Source: Oscillospiraceae bacterium (GTDB lineage: Bacteria > Bacillota > Clostridia > Oscillospirales > UBA929). Taken from it: 43,516 bases of DNA. Of the stretch, positions 35,660 to 43,352 are shown piece by piece. The stretch covers positions 1-43,516 of the forward strand of contig JAIRWH010000019.1 of the NCBI GenBank assembly GCA_031253545.1, written 5' to 3'. Both the position numbers and the translations under genes were made by a program. Below the pieces are notes generated by a model. The model had not been told where the DNA came from, searched no databases, and saw only the letters and a list, made by a program, of their open reading frames with translations. How positions within the stretch are numbered: position 1 is the stretch's first letter; every line of letters begins with the position of its first letter.

Positions 35660-36910
35660 TTAAAAATGATGTCTATACGCTTCCTGGGCTTCGGTCAGTT
35701 TGTCTATGCCCACGCCGAGGGCGGCGAGCTTGTAGGCGGAAACCTTTATGTCTATCTCGCGCGGCACGTTGTACACCCCCGGGTTGAGCGAAGGGCCGAC
35801 TTTCAACATATCCGTCAGCGCCAAGGCCTGCACGGCGAAACTCATGTCCATGATTTCCGCGGGGTGGCCGTTGCCCGCCGCGATATTGCACAGCCGCCCT
35901 TCGGCGATAAGGTTGAGCACCCGCCCGTCGGGCTGCTCGAAACCGAGGATATTGGCGCGTTGCTCAAAGCAGCGCGTGGAGCCGCTCCTCAACGCCGCCA
36001 CGTCTATTTCCACATCGAAGTGCCCCGCGTTGGCGAGTATGGCGCCGTCTTTCATTTTGTGGAAATGGCGGGGGGCAATAACATCCCTCACGCCCGTGAC
36101 CGTGACGAAAAAGTCTCCGCAGGCGGCGGCTTCGTCCATCGTCATCACCGTGTGGCCGTCCATCACCGCCTCAATCGCCTTCACGGCATCTATCTCCGTT
36201 ACGATAACCTTCATGCCCAAGCCCGCCGCCCTCATGGCCACGCCGCGTCCGCACCAACCGTAGCCCGCCACCACGGCGGTCTTGCCCGCGAGCAATACGT
36301 TGGAGGTGGCCATAATGGCCGCCCACACGGATTCCCCCGTGCCGTAGCGGTTGTCGAACAGGTGCTTCATGTCCGCGTCGTTGACGGCGTACACGGGGTA
36401 ACGCAGCGCCCCGGCGGCCATGCGCGCCCGCAGGCGGCTCACGCCCGTGGTGGTCTCTTCCGTGGCGCCCACCACGCGCGCGGCGTATTCGGAGCATTGG
36501 CCGTGCAGCAGTTCGGCGAAATCACCGCCGTCGTCGAGCACAAGGTGCGGGCTGCACGAGAGCGCCGCCGAAAGCTGACGCGTATATTCGGCGGGGTCGC
36601 AGCCGTGGGTGGCCGTGACGGCGACACCGTATGAGGCTAAGCCCGCCGCCACATCGTCTTGGGTGGAGAGGGGGTTGCAACCCGTGGCGAAGACTTCCGC
36701 GCCCGCGTCTTTGAGCAGCAGGGCGAGGTTGGCCGTCTTGGCCTCCAAATGCACGGATGTGGCGATTACCGTGCCTTCAAGGGGTTTTTCGCGCAAAAAA
36801 ACCTCGCGCAACCGCGCGAGCGCCGGCATATACGCCCGCGCCCATTCTATTTTCTGCCGCCCTTGCCCGGCAAGCCCTTCGTCGCGCAGTATGTTCACGA
36901 TAACCCGCAC
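35660..36910 (-). CDS. ahcY: Adenosylhomocysteinase
   Basis: NAD-dependent, reversible hydrolysis of S-adenosylhomocysteine to adenosine and homocysteine. Motifs: [11 protein letters not shown] near the start, [25 protein letters not shown], the NAD loop [13 protein letters not shown] (about 212-224), and the end [34 protein letters not shown]. 416 aa, near the usual length; GTG start. First gene of the ahcY-metK pair. A GTG at 36898 is an alternative start. Confidence 0.96.
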   Translation of the reverse strand: MRVIVNILRDEGLAGQGRQKIEWARAYMPALARLREVFLREKPLEGTVIATSVHLEAKTANLALLLKDAGAEVFATGCNPLSTQDDVAAGLASYGVAVTATHGCDPAEYTRQLSAALSCSPHLVLDDGGDFAELLHGQCSEYAARVVGATEETTTGVSRLRARMAAGALRYPVYAVNDADMKHLFDNRYGTGESVWAAIMATSNVLLAGKTAVVAGYGWCGRGVAMRAAGLGMKVIVTEIDAVKAIEAVMDGHTVMTMDEAAACGDFFVTVTGVRDVIAPRHFHKMKDGAILANAGHFDVEIDVAALRSGSTRCFEQRANILGFEQPDGRVLNLIAEGRLCNIAAGNGHPAEIMDMSFAVQALALTDMLKVGPSLNPGVYNVPREIDIKVSAYKLAALGVGIDKLTEAQEAYRHHF

Positions 36911-36931
36911 CCCCTGTCAAGCCTTTTTCTT

Positions 36932-36961
36932 ATGGTAGCACACAAGGGCGCGTTATGTCAA
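36932..36961 (-). promoter_or_regulatory. ahcY-metK promoter
   Basis: Minus strand TTGACA (36956-36961), 18 bp, TACCAT (36932-36937). The leader would be about 15 nt, too short for a SAM or SAH riboswitch. Confidence 0.6.
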
Positions 36962-37276
36962 GCGCAACGTGGCGACGGCCGCCTCTCAATCTGATTCACC
37001 CCCCGCCATATCCGAAAACCATTCGAATTGCCAATATCAAAGAGGTTTCCTTTCAAGGCTTTCGCGGAGCGGAGCCTTGCTACCGCCCTCGGTTTACTTC
37101 GGCGCTATGGGGCATTGCGGCAAAATAGCGGCGCTGCGCGCAAGCCTTTCTGAGTAAGGACAAGGCCGAAAGGGAAAAGGAGGGGCCGGGCGGGGCGACA
37201 ACCCCGCGTGTGCGGGAGCGCCCCAATTCAGGCGGCGTGGCAGGGCAGCCGTTTTGTAAACTTTTTATTAACGGTA
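36962..37276. other. Non-coding spacer with GC-rich hairpins
   Basis: No credible gene. It holds CAAGGCT...AGCCTTG (37054-37079) and a nested stem GGGGCG..CCCGC-GTGT-GCGGG..CGCCCC (37192-37224). The second is compact, but no promoter is seen directly in front of it. Confidence 0.4.
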
Positions 37277-37305
37277 TTGACAGGCAAAAGGGCTCATGTT
37301 ATCAT
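37277..37305 (+). promoter_or_regulatory. hsp20 promoter
   Basis: TTGACA (37277-37282), 17 bp, TATCAT (37300-37305). Confidence 0.8.
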
Positions 37306-37309
37306 CATA

Positions 37310-37336
37310 TTAGCACTCTACACCAGAGAGTGCTAA
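37310..37336. promoter_or_regulatory. CIRCE element (HrcA operator)
   Basis: TTAGCACTC, 9 bp, GAGTGCTAA: an exact match to the CIRCE consensus, lying over the predicted start of the hsp20 transcript. Confidence 0.97.
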
Positions 37337-37360
37337 TACAAAACAAAGGAGTTGTTAGAC

Positions 37361-37819
37361 ATGGCAGGACTGATTCCGTTCAACCGGAGGGGCGGCATGC
37401 CGATGGCCGCGAACGCGGGCGCGTTTGAAGACTTCTACAACATGCTTGACGACTTTTTCAGCGACAGCCGGATGCTGCCGACACGGAGCCTGTTGAGAGA
37501 CACCTTCAAGATTGACATCGCGGAAACCGACGGCGAATATGTCATCGAGGCGGAGCTGCCCGGTGTGTCAAAGGAGCAAATCGAGCTTTCCGCAGAGGAA
37601 GACAGCCTGTGCATCTCCGTGACCCGCGAAGAAAACAACAACAGCGAGGGCAGAAACTTCATCCACAGGGAGCGCCGCGTCAACTCCATGAGCCGCAGGG
37701 TGCGCTTGGCGAACACGCGCTTCGACGGCATCAAGGCAAAATTGGAAGACGGCGTGTTGTCCGTCACGGTGCCGAAGGTAGACAAGGCGAGCTTGGTGAA
37801 GAAAATCAACATCGGGTAA
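37361..37819 (+). CDS. Hsp20/alpha-crystallin small heat-shock protein
   Basis: ATP-independent holdase. The alpha-crystallin domain spans about 45-152: FKIDIAETDGEYVIEAELPGVSKEQIEL, LCISVTRE, RRVRLANTRFDGIKAKLEDGVLSVTVPK, closing with KKINIG. 152 aa from ATG 37361 (AAAGGA upstream); the TTG start in the track is unnecessary. HrcA control via CIRCE is unusual compared with groE/dnaK but occurs for hsp20 in some Clostridia. Terminated at once. Confidence 0.95.
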   Translation: MAGLIPFNRRGGMPMAANAGAFEDFYNMLDDFFSDSRMLPTRSLLRDTFKIDIAETDGEYVIEAELPGVSKEQIELSAEEDSLCISVTREENNNSEGRNFIHRERRVNSMSRRVRLANTRFDGIKAKLEDGVLSVTVPKVDKASLVKKINIG

Positions 37820-37837
37820 GCAAAGCGCCCGCGCCGC

Positions 37838-37868
37838 AAAAAGCCCGCCCCTGTCCGGCGGGCTTTTT
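37838..37868. terminator. Bidirectional terminator after hsp20
   Basis: AAAAAGCCCGCC-CCTGTCC-GGCGGGCTTTTT; serves hsp20 and the convergent small gene. Confidence 0.92.
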
Positions 37869-37873
37869 CGCGT

Positions 37874-38032
37874 CTATTGTCCTCCGAGGCTCGCCTTCGC
37901 CTCGTCCCACGGTTTCAGAACGACACCCTCCACGTTGGCAATCTTGGCGATTACCTCATACATTTCTTTCGAGTTTGTCCGGCAGGCGGTGTCCGCCAAC
38001 AACATCAGCAACACTTTCGTTTCGTAAGCCAA
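37874..38032 (-). CDS. Small conserved-looking protein of unknown function
   Basis: 52 aa from TTG 38032: MAYETKVLLMLLADTACRT..., then NSKEMYEVIAKIANVEG and VVLKPWDEAKASLGGQ. It is helical, charged and free of the Arg/Pro pattern of shadow frames. AAGGAG lies 8 nt before the TTG; an ATG at 38050 would place that site inside the gene. A promoter lies upstream and it ends against the bidirectional terminator. The track only shows it as the tail of a 200-aa ORF whose front is antisense to the repeat gene. No family is recognised. Confidence 0.65.
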   Translation of the reverse strand: MAYETKVLLMLLADTACRTNSKEMYEVIAKIANVEGVVLKPWDEAKASLGGQ

Positions 38033-38086
38033 GCTCGGCACTCCTTCCATCGGCAGGGCGACCCCAAGCCGTATACTCCGCTTTTG

Positions 38087-38114
38087 ATTATAACACGGAA
38101 AGGGGTATAAGCAA
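38087..38114 (-). promoter_or_regulatory. Promoter of the small minus-strand gene
   Basis: Minus strand TTGCTT (38109-38114), 16 bp, TATAAT (38087-38092). Confidence 0.55.
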
Positions 38115-38166
38115 AGGGGCATGGCACCCTTCGCGCCGACGCGCCCGGGCGATGTTCGCGGTTGAC

Positions 38167-38195
38167 TTGACGGGCGCTTTATGCTACGCTGAATA
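38167..38195 (+). promoter_or_regulatory. Possible promoter of the coiled-coil gene
   Basis: TTGACG (38167-38172), 17 bp, TGAATA; the -10 is weak. Confidence 0.35.
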
Positions 38196-38230
38196 TACAT
38201 GTTCATTGTCTTCGGAAGGGTGGATAGCTC

Positions 38231-39076
38231 ATGGATTATCCGGGTATAATGACGGCGGAGCAAGCCGCCGAAGCGGCGAAGGGGCTGACGTTTGAGAAGG
38301 TGTGGGCGGCTCTGATGGAGTCGCGCGTCCGTTCGGAGGAAGAAACCGCGAAAATACGGGAAGAAACCGCGAAAATACGGGAAGAAGCGAGGGAAGCGAG
38401 GGAAGCGCACGAGCGAAAAATGGAGGAAATGCGCGTGGCGCACGAGCGAAAAATGGAGGAAATGCGCGTGGCGCATGAGCGAAAAATGGAAGAAGAGAAT
38501 AAGCGGAGGGAGGAAGAGGACAAGCGGAGGGAGGAAGAGAATAAGCGGAGGGAGGAAGAGAATAAACAGAGAGAGGAAGAGGACAGGAAACTAAAAAAAG
38601 CGCAGAAACGCACCGACAAAATGTTGGCCGATTTGTCCCGTAACATCGGCGGGGTGGAGAACTCTCTCGGGCAGTTGGTGGAGAATATGTTCGCGGCGGG
38701 TCTGTGCGCCAAGTTTCGGAAACTTGGTTACGAGTTCACACGGCAATCCAACAATGTGCGGTACATGGAAAAGACGAAAGTCATCACCGAAGTGGATGCC
38801 GTGCTCGAAGACGGTGAATATATCATGCTCGTGGAAGCCAAAACAAAGTTGGCCGCCGATTACGTAAACGAGCATTTGGAGCGGATAGAGACAGTCCGCG
38901 CCTATATGGATAAACGCGGTGACAAGCGTAAGATTATCGGCGCGGTGGCGGGGGGTGTCGTGCCCGACGGCGTGTTGCGCCTCGCCCAAAAGCAGGGGTT
39001 GTTTGTAATAGTGCAGTCCGGCGATTCCGCCGTCATAGCCGCGCCGCCCGCGGGGTTTTCGGTGCGGGTATGGTAG
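38231..39076 (+). CDS. Coiled-coil protein with PD-(D/E)XK-like nuclease domain
   Basis: 281 aa. Residues about 15-30 form a short helical start. About 36-130 is an uninterrupted charged coiled coil made of repeats (EETAKIR x2, AHERKMEEMRV x2-3, KRREEE(D/N) x4). From about 140 (NIGGVENSLGQLVENMFAAGL) a globular domain shows VITEVDAVLEDGEYIMLVEAKTK, the D-x(n)-ExK pattern of PD-(D/E)XK enzymes. It resembles the DUF3782-type family seen in many Clostridia and cyanobacteria; activity has not been shown to my knowledge. It stands alone between the small minus-strand gene and the his operon. ATG follows GGAAGGGTGGATAGCTC. Confidence 0.8.
   Translation: MDYPGIMTAEQAAEAAKGLTFEKVWAALMESRVRSEEETAKIREETAKIREEAREAREAHERKMEEMRVAHERKMEEMRVAHERKMEEENKRREEEDKRREEENKRREEENKQREEEDRKLKKAQKRTDKMLADLSRNIGGVENSLGQLVENMFAAGLCAKFRKLGYEFTRQSNNVRYMEKTKVITEVDAVLEDGEYIMLVEAKTKLAADYVNEHLERIETVRAYMDKRGDKRKIIGAVAGGVVPDGVLRLAQKQGLFVIVQSGDSAVIAAPPAGFSVRVW
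38405..38490 (+). repeat. 33-bp tandem repeat in the coiled-coil gene
   Basis: Two identical units (38405-38437, 38438-38470) and a partial third starting GCGCATGAGCG, encoding AHERKMEEMRV. Confidence 0.9.
38501..38584 (+). repeat. 21-bp tandem repeat in the coiled-coil gene
   Basis: Four units of AAGCGGAGGGAGGAAGAG plus GAC or AAT, encoding KRREEED/N; the last unit has diverged. Confidence 0.9.
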
Positions 39077-39097
39077 AGCGCCCCGCGCCCGCCCCGG

Positions 39098-39391
39098 TCA
39101 GCCCGGCGGCGGCTTTCTCCTTTGCCGAAGTTCGTCGGTCACGGCGGAAAGCGGCATATCGAGCCGGCAGAGCATGACCAAGAGGTGATACAGCAGGTCC
39201 GCCGTTTCGCAGGCGACCTCGCGCGGGGAACCGTTTTTCGCGGCGATTATGGTTTCCGCCGATTCCTCGCCCACTTTCTTCAATATTTTGTCTAAGCCGC
39301 TCTCAAACAGATACGCGGTATACGAACCTTCCTCGGGGTTCGTTTTTCGTTCGGCGATTACGCCGTACAGCTCGGCGAGCACGTCCGTCAT
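39098..39391 (-). CDS. hisE: Phosphoribosyl-ATP pyrophosphatase
   Basis: Second step of histidine synthesis. VLAELYGVIAERKTNPEEGSYTAYLFESGLDKILKKVGEESAETIIAAKN and ETADLLYHLLVML carry the acidic metal-binding residues of the all-alpha pyrophosphatase. 97 aa from ATG 39391, which overlaps the hisI stop; the track's start inside hisI is rejected. Separate from HisI, unlike the common HisIE fusion. Confidence 0.93.
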   Translation of the reverse strand: MTDVLAELYGVIAERKTNPEEGSYTAYLFESGLDKILKKVGEESAETIIAAKNGSPREVACETADLLYHLLVMLCRLDMPLSAVTDELRQRRKPPPG

Positions 39392-39711
39392 GCCAATGTC
39401 ACCTCCCTGAAAAAACATGAGCGCTCACCCGTGTGGCATGTGGGGCCGAGCGGGCGGCAGAGCATGAGCAGCGCGTCGCCGTCGCAGTCAACCTTCACGG
39501 TATCCACGAGCAACGTGTTTCCGCTCGTTTCGCCTTTGTTCCAGAGCGCCCGGCGCGAGCGGCTGTAAAACCAGGCCGTGCCCGTTTGCAGCGTCAAGCG
39601 CAGCGCCTCCCCGTTCACATAGCCGAGCATGAGCACTTCCCCCGTGGCTTCGTTTTGCGCTATGGCGGGGTACAGCGCGTCGCCGCCGCCGAAGATGTCG
39701 TCCGCTTTCAC
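39388..39711 (-). CDS. hisI: Phosphoribosyl-AMP cyclohydrolase
   Basis: Third step of the pathway. NEATGEVLMLGYVNGEALRLTLQTGTAWFYSRSRRALWNKGETSGN, DCDGDALLMLC and GPTCHTGERSCF hold the Zn/Mg cysteines. 107 aa from GTG 39711; TTG 39717 overlapping the hisA stop is equally possible (AAAGGGG upstream). The track's start lies inside hisA. Confidence 0.92.
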   Translation of the reverse strand: MKADDIFGGGDALYPAIAQNEATGEVLMLGYVNGEALRLTLQTGTAWFYSRSRRALWNKGETSGNTLLVDTVKVDCDGDALLMLCRPLGPTCHTGERSCFFREVTLA

Positions 39712-39713
39712 GC

Positions 39714-40430
39714 TCAATATTCCCCTTTCAGCGCCGAGGTCAGGTCTATCGCGCCCGTGTAGAGCGCCTTGCCGATAATCGCGCCGTCGCAGCCGAGGGC
39801 GCGCAGGGCGCGCAGGTCGTCCATGCTCCCCACGCCGCCGCTCGCGATAAGCTCGCAAGTCACGGCTTGCCGCATACGCGCCACGGATTCGAGGCGCGGG
39901 CCTTCAAGCAGCCCGTCGGAGGATATATCCGTGAAGATAACGGTCTCCACGCCGAGCAACTCCATCTCCCGCGCTAAGTCCGTCGCGCTCACCCCGGTGT
40001 CTTTTGCCCAGCCGCGCGTCCGCGCTATGCCGTCGAGAGCGTCTATGCCCACGGCCACGCGCGCGCCGTAGCGCCGCACCAAGGCGCGTACCAATTCTTT
40101 GTTTTCCGCCGCCGCCGAGCCGAGCACAAAGCGCTCCACGCCCGCCCGCGCCGCGTCTTCCACATCGGCCTCGCCGCGCAGACCCCCGCCGAGCTGCGCG
40201 CGGGCGGGCGCGGCGGCGGCGGCGATACGCGCCGTGAGGGCGGCGTTACGGCGCGCGCCGTCCCTCGCGCCGTCCAAGTCCACTATATGCACCCAGCGCG
40301 CCCCCGCGTCGCGGTAGCCCTCGGCCACTCGCACAGCGTCCGGCGCCACCACATGAGCCGTGTCGAAGTCGCCGCGCCGCAGGCGCACACAGGCGCCGTC
40401 TTTGATGTCTATGGCGGGGATAACCGTCAT
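39714..40430 (-). CDS. hisA: ProFAR isomerase
   Basis: TIM-barrel isomerase, step 4. It begins MTVIPAIDIKDGACVRLRRGD (catalytic Asp about 8), with LGGGLR and IASGGVGSMDDL phosphate-binding loops and TDISSDGLLEGP (second Asp). 238 aa. The start overlaps hisB and the stop overlaps hisI. Confidence 0.95.
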   Translation of the reverse strand: MTVIPAIDIKDGACVRLRRGDFDTAHVVAPDAVRVAEGYRDAGARWVHIVDLDGARDGARRNAALTARIAAAAAPARAQLGGGLRGEADVEDAARAGVERFVLGSAAAENKELVRALVRRYGARVAVGIDALDGIARTRGWAKDTGVSATDLAREMELLGVETVIFTDISSDGLLEGPRLESVARMRQAVTCELIASGGVGSMDDLRALRALGCDGAIIGKALYTGAIDLTSALKGEY

Positions 40431-41005
40431 AACGAGCCTTTTGTGGAGGGCACGGCGCCGCCGCGCTCGCGCATGGCCGCGCCCACGGCGCGCCCCGCCG
40501 CCTTGAAAACCGCCTCGGTGATATGGTGGGCGTTGTCGCCTTCGGCGGTGATGTGCAGGGTAACGCGCGCGCCGGACGTGAGCGCGCGGAAGAACTCCGG
40601 CGTGAGGCAGGTGTCATAGTCGCCAACGCGCTCTTGCGGCTGCGGTATTTCGCAGCGCAGATACGCCCGCCCGCCGCAGTCCGCGGCGCAAAAGGCGAGC
40701 GCCTCGTCCATGGGTATATACGCGTGGGCGAACCGCTCCGGCGAGGGGCGTTTGTCCAATATGGCGCGTATGGCCGAACCTATGGCAATGCCCGCGTCCT
40801 CCACGGTGTGGTGCCCGTCCACTCGCAAATCGCCTTTCACGGAGAGCCTTGCCGAAAACCCGCCGTGGAGAAAGAAGGCGGCGAGCATATGGTCAAAAAA
40901 GCCGATACCCGTGGAAATATCGCTCTCGCCGGGCCCGTGGCGCAAGTACAGCTTTATTTCCGTTTCCGAGGTGGAGCGCGCCACCTCCGCTTCGCAAGAA
41001 TCCAT
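40427..41005 (-). CDS. hisB: Imidazoleglycerol-phosphate dehydratase
   Basis: Mn-dependent dehydratase. GIGFFDHMLAAFFLHG, DGHHTVEDAGIAIG, PMDEA and EGDNAHHITEAVFKAAGRA supply the metal histidines. 192 aa from ATG 41005 (monofunctional form, no phosphatase part). ATG 41017 overlapping the hisC stop is an alternative. Confidence 0.95.
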   Translation of the reverse strand: MDSCEAEVARSTSETEIKLYLRHGPGESDISTGIGFFDHMLAAFFLHGGFSARLSVKGDLRVDGHHTVEDAGIAIGSAIRAILDKRPSPERFAHAYIPMDEALAFCAADCGGRAYLRCEIPQPQERVGDYDTCLTPEFFRALTSGARVTLHITAEGDNAHHITEAVFKAAGRAVGAAMRERGGAVPSTKGSL

Positions 41006-41009
41006 CGTA

Positions 41010-42002
41010 TCACACATCCCCCTCAAAGTATTCGTTCAGCGCCACGCACAAGCGTTCGTGGTCGGCGGGCGACCCCGCGGTAATCCGCAGAAGGTTCTCG
41101 CCCAAAAGGCGCACGGCCACGCCTTTTTGCATGAGCCTGATGTGCAGCCGCTCCGCGCCCGTGAGCTCGCAAAGCACGAAGTTGGTGTGCGTGCGCAGGG
41201 GCGTGAGCCCGGGAAAGCGCGCGAGCATATTATACAGCTCCTCGCGCGAACGCGCAATGGCGCGGGCGGCTTCGGTGATATATCCGCTTTGCCTCAGCGC
41301 GGCCTCCCCCGCCGCCTGCGCCGCCGCGCTCAGGTTATACGGCGACTTTGCCGCCCGCAGCAACGCGGCGAGTTTTTCGTGCGCGAGCGCGAAACCCACG
41401 CGCAACCCCGCCAAGCCCGCGGCCTTGGATAGCGTGCGCAGCACGATAAGGTTCTCCGTGCTTGCCACATACCCCGCCGCGCTTTCGTTCCAAAACTCCA
41501 TATACGCCTCGTCCACCACCACGAGCGCGTCCGCCGTTTCGGCGAGATTGAGGACTTCGGCGGCGGTGATACCCGCGCCGGTGGGGTTGCAGGGGTTGGA
41601 GAAGATAACAATATCTGCTTCGCGGCGCTCCGTGATGACTTCCAATTCATAAAGGCGCGAATAGAAACGGTACATGGAAAAATCCGGTTCGCATACCGCC
41701 ACCTTACCGCCCTTTGCGGCGCAGCAGGCCAATATGAGCGCAATCAGCTCGTCCGAGCCGTTGCCCGCCACAATGCACTCCGGCCCCACCCCGTAATAAC
41801 CCGCCGCCGCCCGGCGCAGCGCCTCGGCCTGCCCGTCGGGGTACCGGCGCAGCACGGCCTCCGCGAGGGCGCGGCGCACGGCTTCCTCCACGGCCGGGGG
41901 CATGGGCACAAAGCTCTCGTTGGCGTCGAGCCTCACGGGGCAACTGTGCCTGTGCGGCACATAAGGCGCGATGGACGTCAGTTTTTGCGGCAACTTCCTC
42001 AT
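41010..42002 (-). CDS. hisC: Histidinol-phosphate aminotransferase
   Basis: PLP aminotransferase: VRLDANESFVPMP, NGSDELIALIL, SNPCNPTGAGI, VVDEAYMEFW and the PLP-Lys in RTLSKAAGLAGLRVG (about 202). 330 aa, slightly short of the usual ~350. Overlaps hisD by ATGA. Confidence 0.94.
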   Translation of the reverse strand: MRKLPQKLTSIAPYVPHRHSCPVRLDANESFVPMPPAVEEAVRRALAEAVLRRYPDGQAEALRRAAAGYYGVGPECIVAGNGSDELIALILACCAAKGGKVAVCEPDFSMYRFYSRLYELEVITERREADIVIFSNPCNPTGAGITAAEVLNLAETADALVVVDEAYMEFWNESAAGYVASTENLIVLRTLSKAAGLAGLRVGFALAHEKLAALLRAAKSPYNLSAAAQAAGEAALRQSGYITEAARAIARSREELYNMLARFPGLTPLRTHTNFVLCELTGAERLHIRLMQKGVAVRLLGENLLRITAGSPADHERLCVALNEYFEGDV

Positions 42003-43276
42003 AGCCGCTCAAACCTCGCGGTCACGGACGCGGCGTGCGCGTCGAGCCCTTCCGCGCGGGCGATGGCCTCGATGTCTTTCTGCGCGGAGCGCAAATGTTC
42101 CCGCCCGTATTCGATTACGCTCATCTTGCGCGTGAAGCTGTCCGCCGAAAGCGGCGAAAAGCGCCGCGCCGAGCCGCCCGTGGGCAATACGTGCGAGGGG
42201 CCGGCCATATAATCGCCCAGCGCCTCCGGCGAATACGCGCCCAAAAACACGGCGCCCGCGTGGCGTATACGCCCCAACAATTCGCGCGGGTTTTGTGTTA
42301 TAATCTCCACATGCTCCGCCGCGGCGGCGTTCGCCTCGTCGCAGGCCTGCTCCAAGCTCTCGCAGAGTATAATCAAACCGCCGTCGGTAAGTTCGCGCAA
42401 AGCCGCCGCCCCGCGAGGCAACAACGCCGCCTGTTTTTCCGTTTCAAGCGCCACCCCCGCGGCAAGCTCCGCGCTCACCGTGAGAAGCAGGGCGCGGGCG
42501 CGGCGGCCGTGCTCGGCTTGGGCAAGCAGGTCCGCCGCCACCCATGCGGCGTTTGCCGTGCCGTCCGCGATTATAAGGATTTCGCTCGGCCCGGCGAGCG
42601 AGTCTATGTTCACCACGCCGTATAATTGGCGTTTTGCCTCGCTGACATAGGCGTTGCCCGGCCCGGCGATAAAGTCCGCCTTCTCAATATCGCCCGCGCC
42701 GAGAGCCAGCGCGGCCACGGCCTGCGCCCCGCCGATGGCGAACACGCGCCCCACGCCCGCAATCGCCGCCGCCGCGAGCACGGCTCCGCTGAGGTGCTCC
42801 GTGGGGGGCGTGACCATTACGACCTCCCCCACGCCCGCCGCCTTGGCGCACACGGCGGTCATGAGCACGCTGGACGGATAGGCCGCAAGCCCGCCGGGCA
42901 CATAGATACCCACGCGTTGCAACGGGCGCGCGGCAAAGCCCGCCTCCCCGCCGTCCGGCGTGAGCCACCGCCCCTCGCGCGGCACAAGGCGCTTTTGGTG
43001 GTCGTATATATTACCCGCCGCGCGCTCCAAGGCTCGGCGCAACGCCGGGTCGCAAGCGGCAAGGGCGGCGGCAATCTCCTCGCGGCTCACCTCGCGCGGC
43101 AAAGCGCCGTCGTAGCGCAGCGAAAACTCGCGGCAAGCGTCCCAGCCGCGCTCGCGCACCGAGGCGATGATACGGCTCACCGTGCCGCAAACCTCCGCGC
43201 TTTCCGCCTCGGCTCTCGCGGCAAGGGCGGCAAGGGCGGCGGCGGCTTCGGGCGCGCCTGCCGTGACTATCTGCAT
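41999..43276 (-). CDS. hisD: Histidinol dehydrogenase
   Basis: Zn- and NAD-dependent last two steps. GIYVPGGLAAYPSSVLM, AIGGAQAVAALALG, DFIAGPGNAYVSEAKRQLYGVVNIDSLAGPSEILI and HVLPTGGSARRFSPLS are family signatures. 425 aa. ATG after GAGGAGGTTCCCCT. First his gene in the window; hisG/hisZ are not seen upstream, where another gene lies. Confidence 0.96.
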   Translation of the reverse strand: MQIVTAGAPEAAAALAALAARAEAESAEVCGTVSRIIASVRERGWDACREFSLRYDGALPREVSREEIAAALAACDPALRRALERAAGNIYDHQKRLVPREGRWLTPDGGEAGFAARPLQRVGIYVPGGLAAYPSSVLMTAVCAKAAGVGEVVMVTPPTEHLSGAVLAAAAIAGVGRVFAIGGAQAVAALALGAGDIEKADFIAGPGNAYVSEAKRQLYGVVNIDSLAGPSEILIIADGTANAAWVAADLLAQAEHGRRARALLLTVSAELAAGVALETEKQAALLPRGAAALRELTDGGLIILCESLEQACDEANAAAAEHVEIITQNPRELLGRIRHAGAVFLGAYSPEALGDYMAGPSHVLPTGGSARRFSPLSADSFTRKMSVIEYGREHLRSAQKDIEAIARAEGLDAHAASVTARFERL

Positions 43277-43352
43277 AGGGGAACCTCCTCGCGTTTATCG
43301 CGCGCCGCCCCGAACGGCGCGGGGAACCCGGCTTGCGGCGGGCGTTCGCCGC

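Noticed and set aside
36911-36961. SAH or SAM riboswitch before ahcY-metK
   Set aside because: The predicted leader is only about 15 nt and no consensus elements are visible.
37874-38476. 200-aa minus ORF including HAHFLHFSLVR repeats
   Set aside because: The front part is antisense to the tandem repeats of the coiled-coil gene; only the last 52 codons look real.
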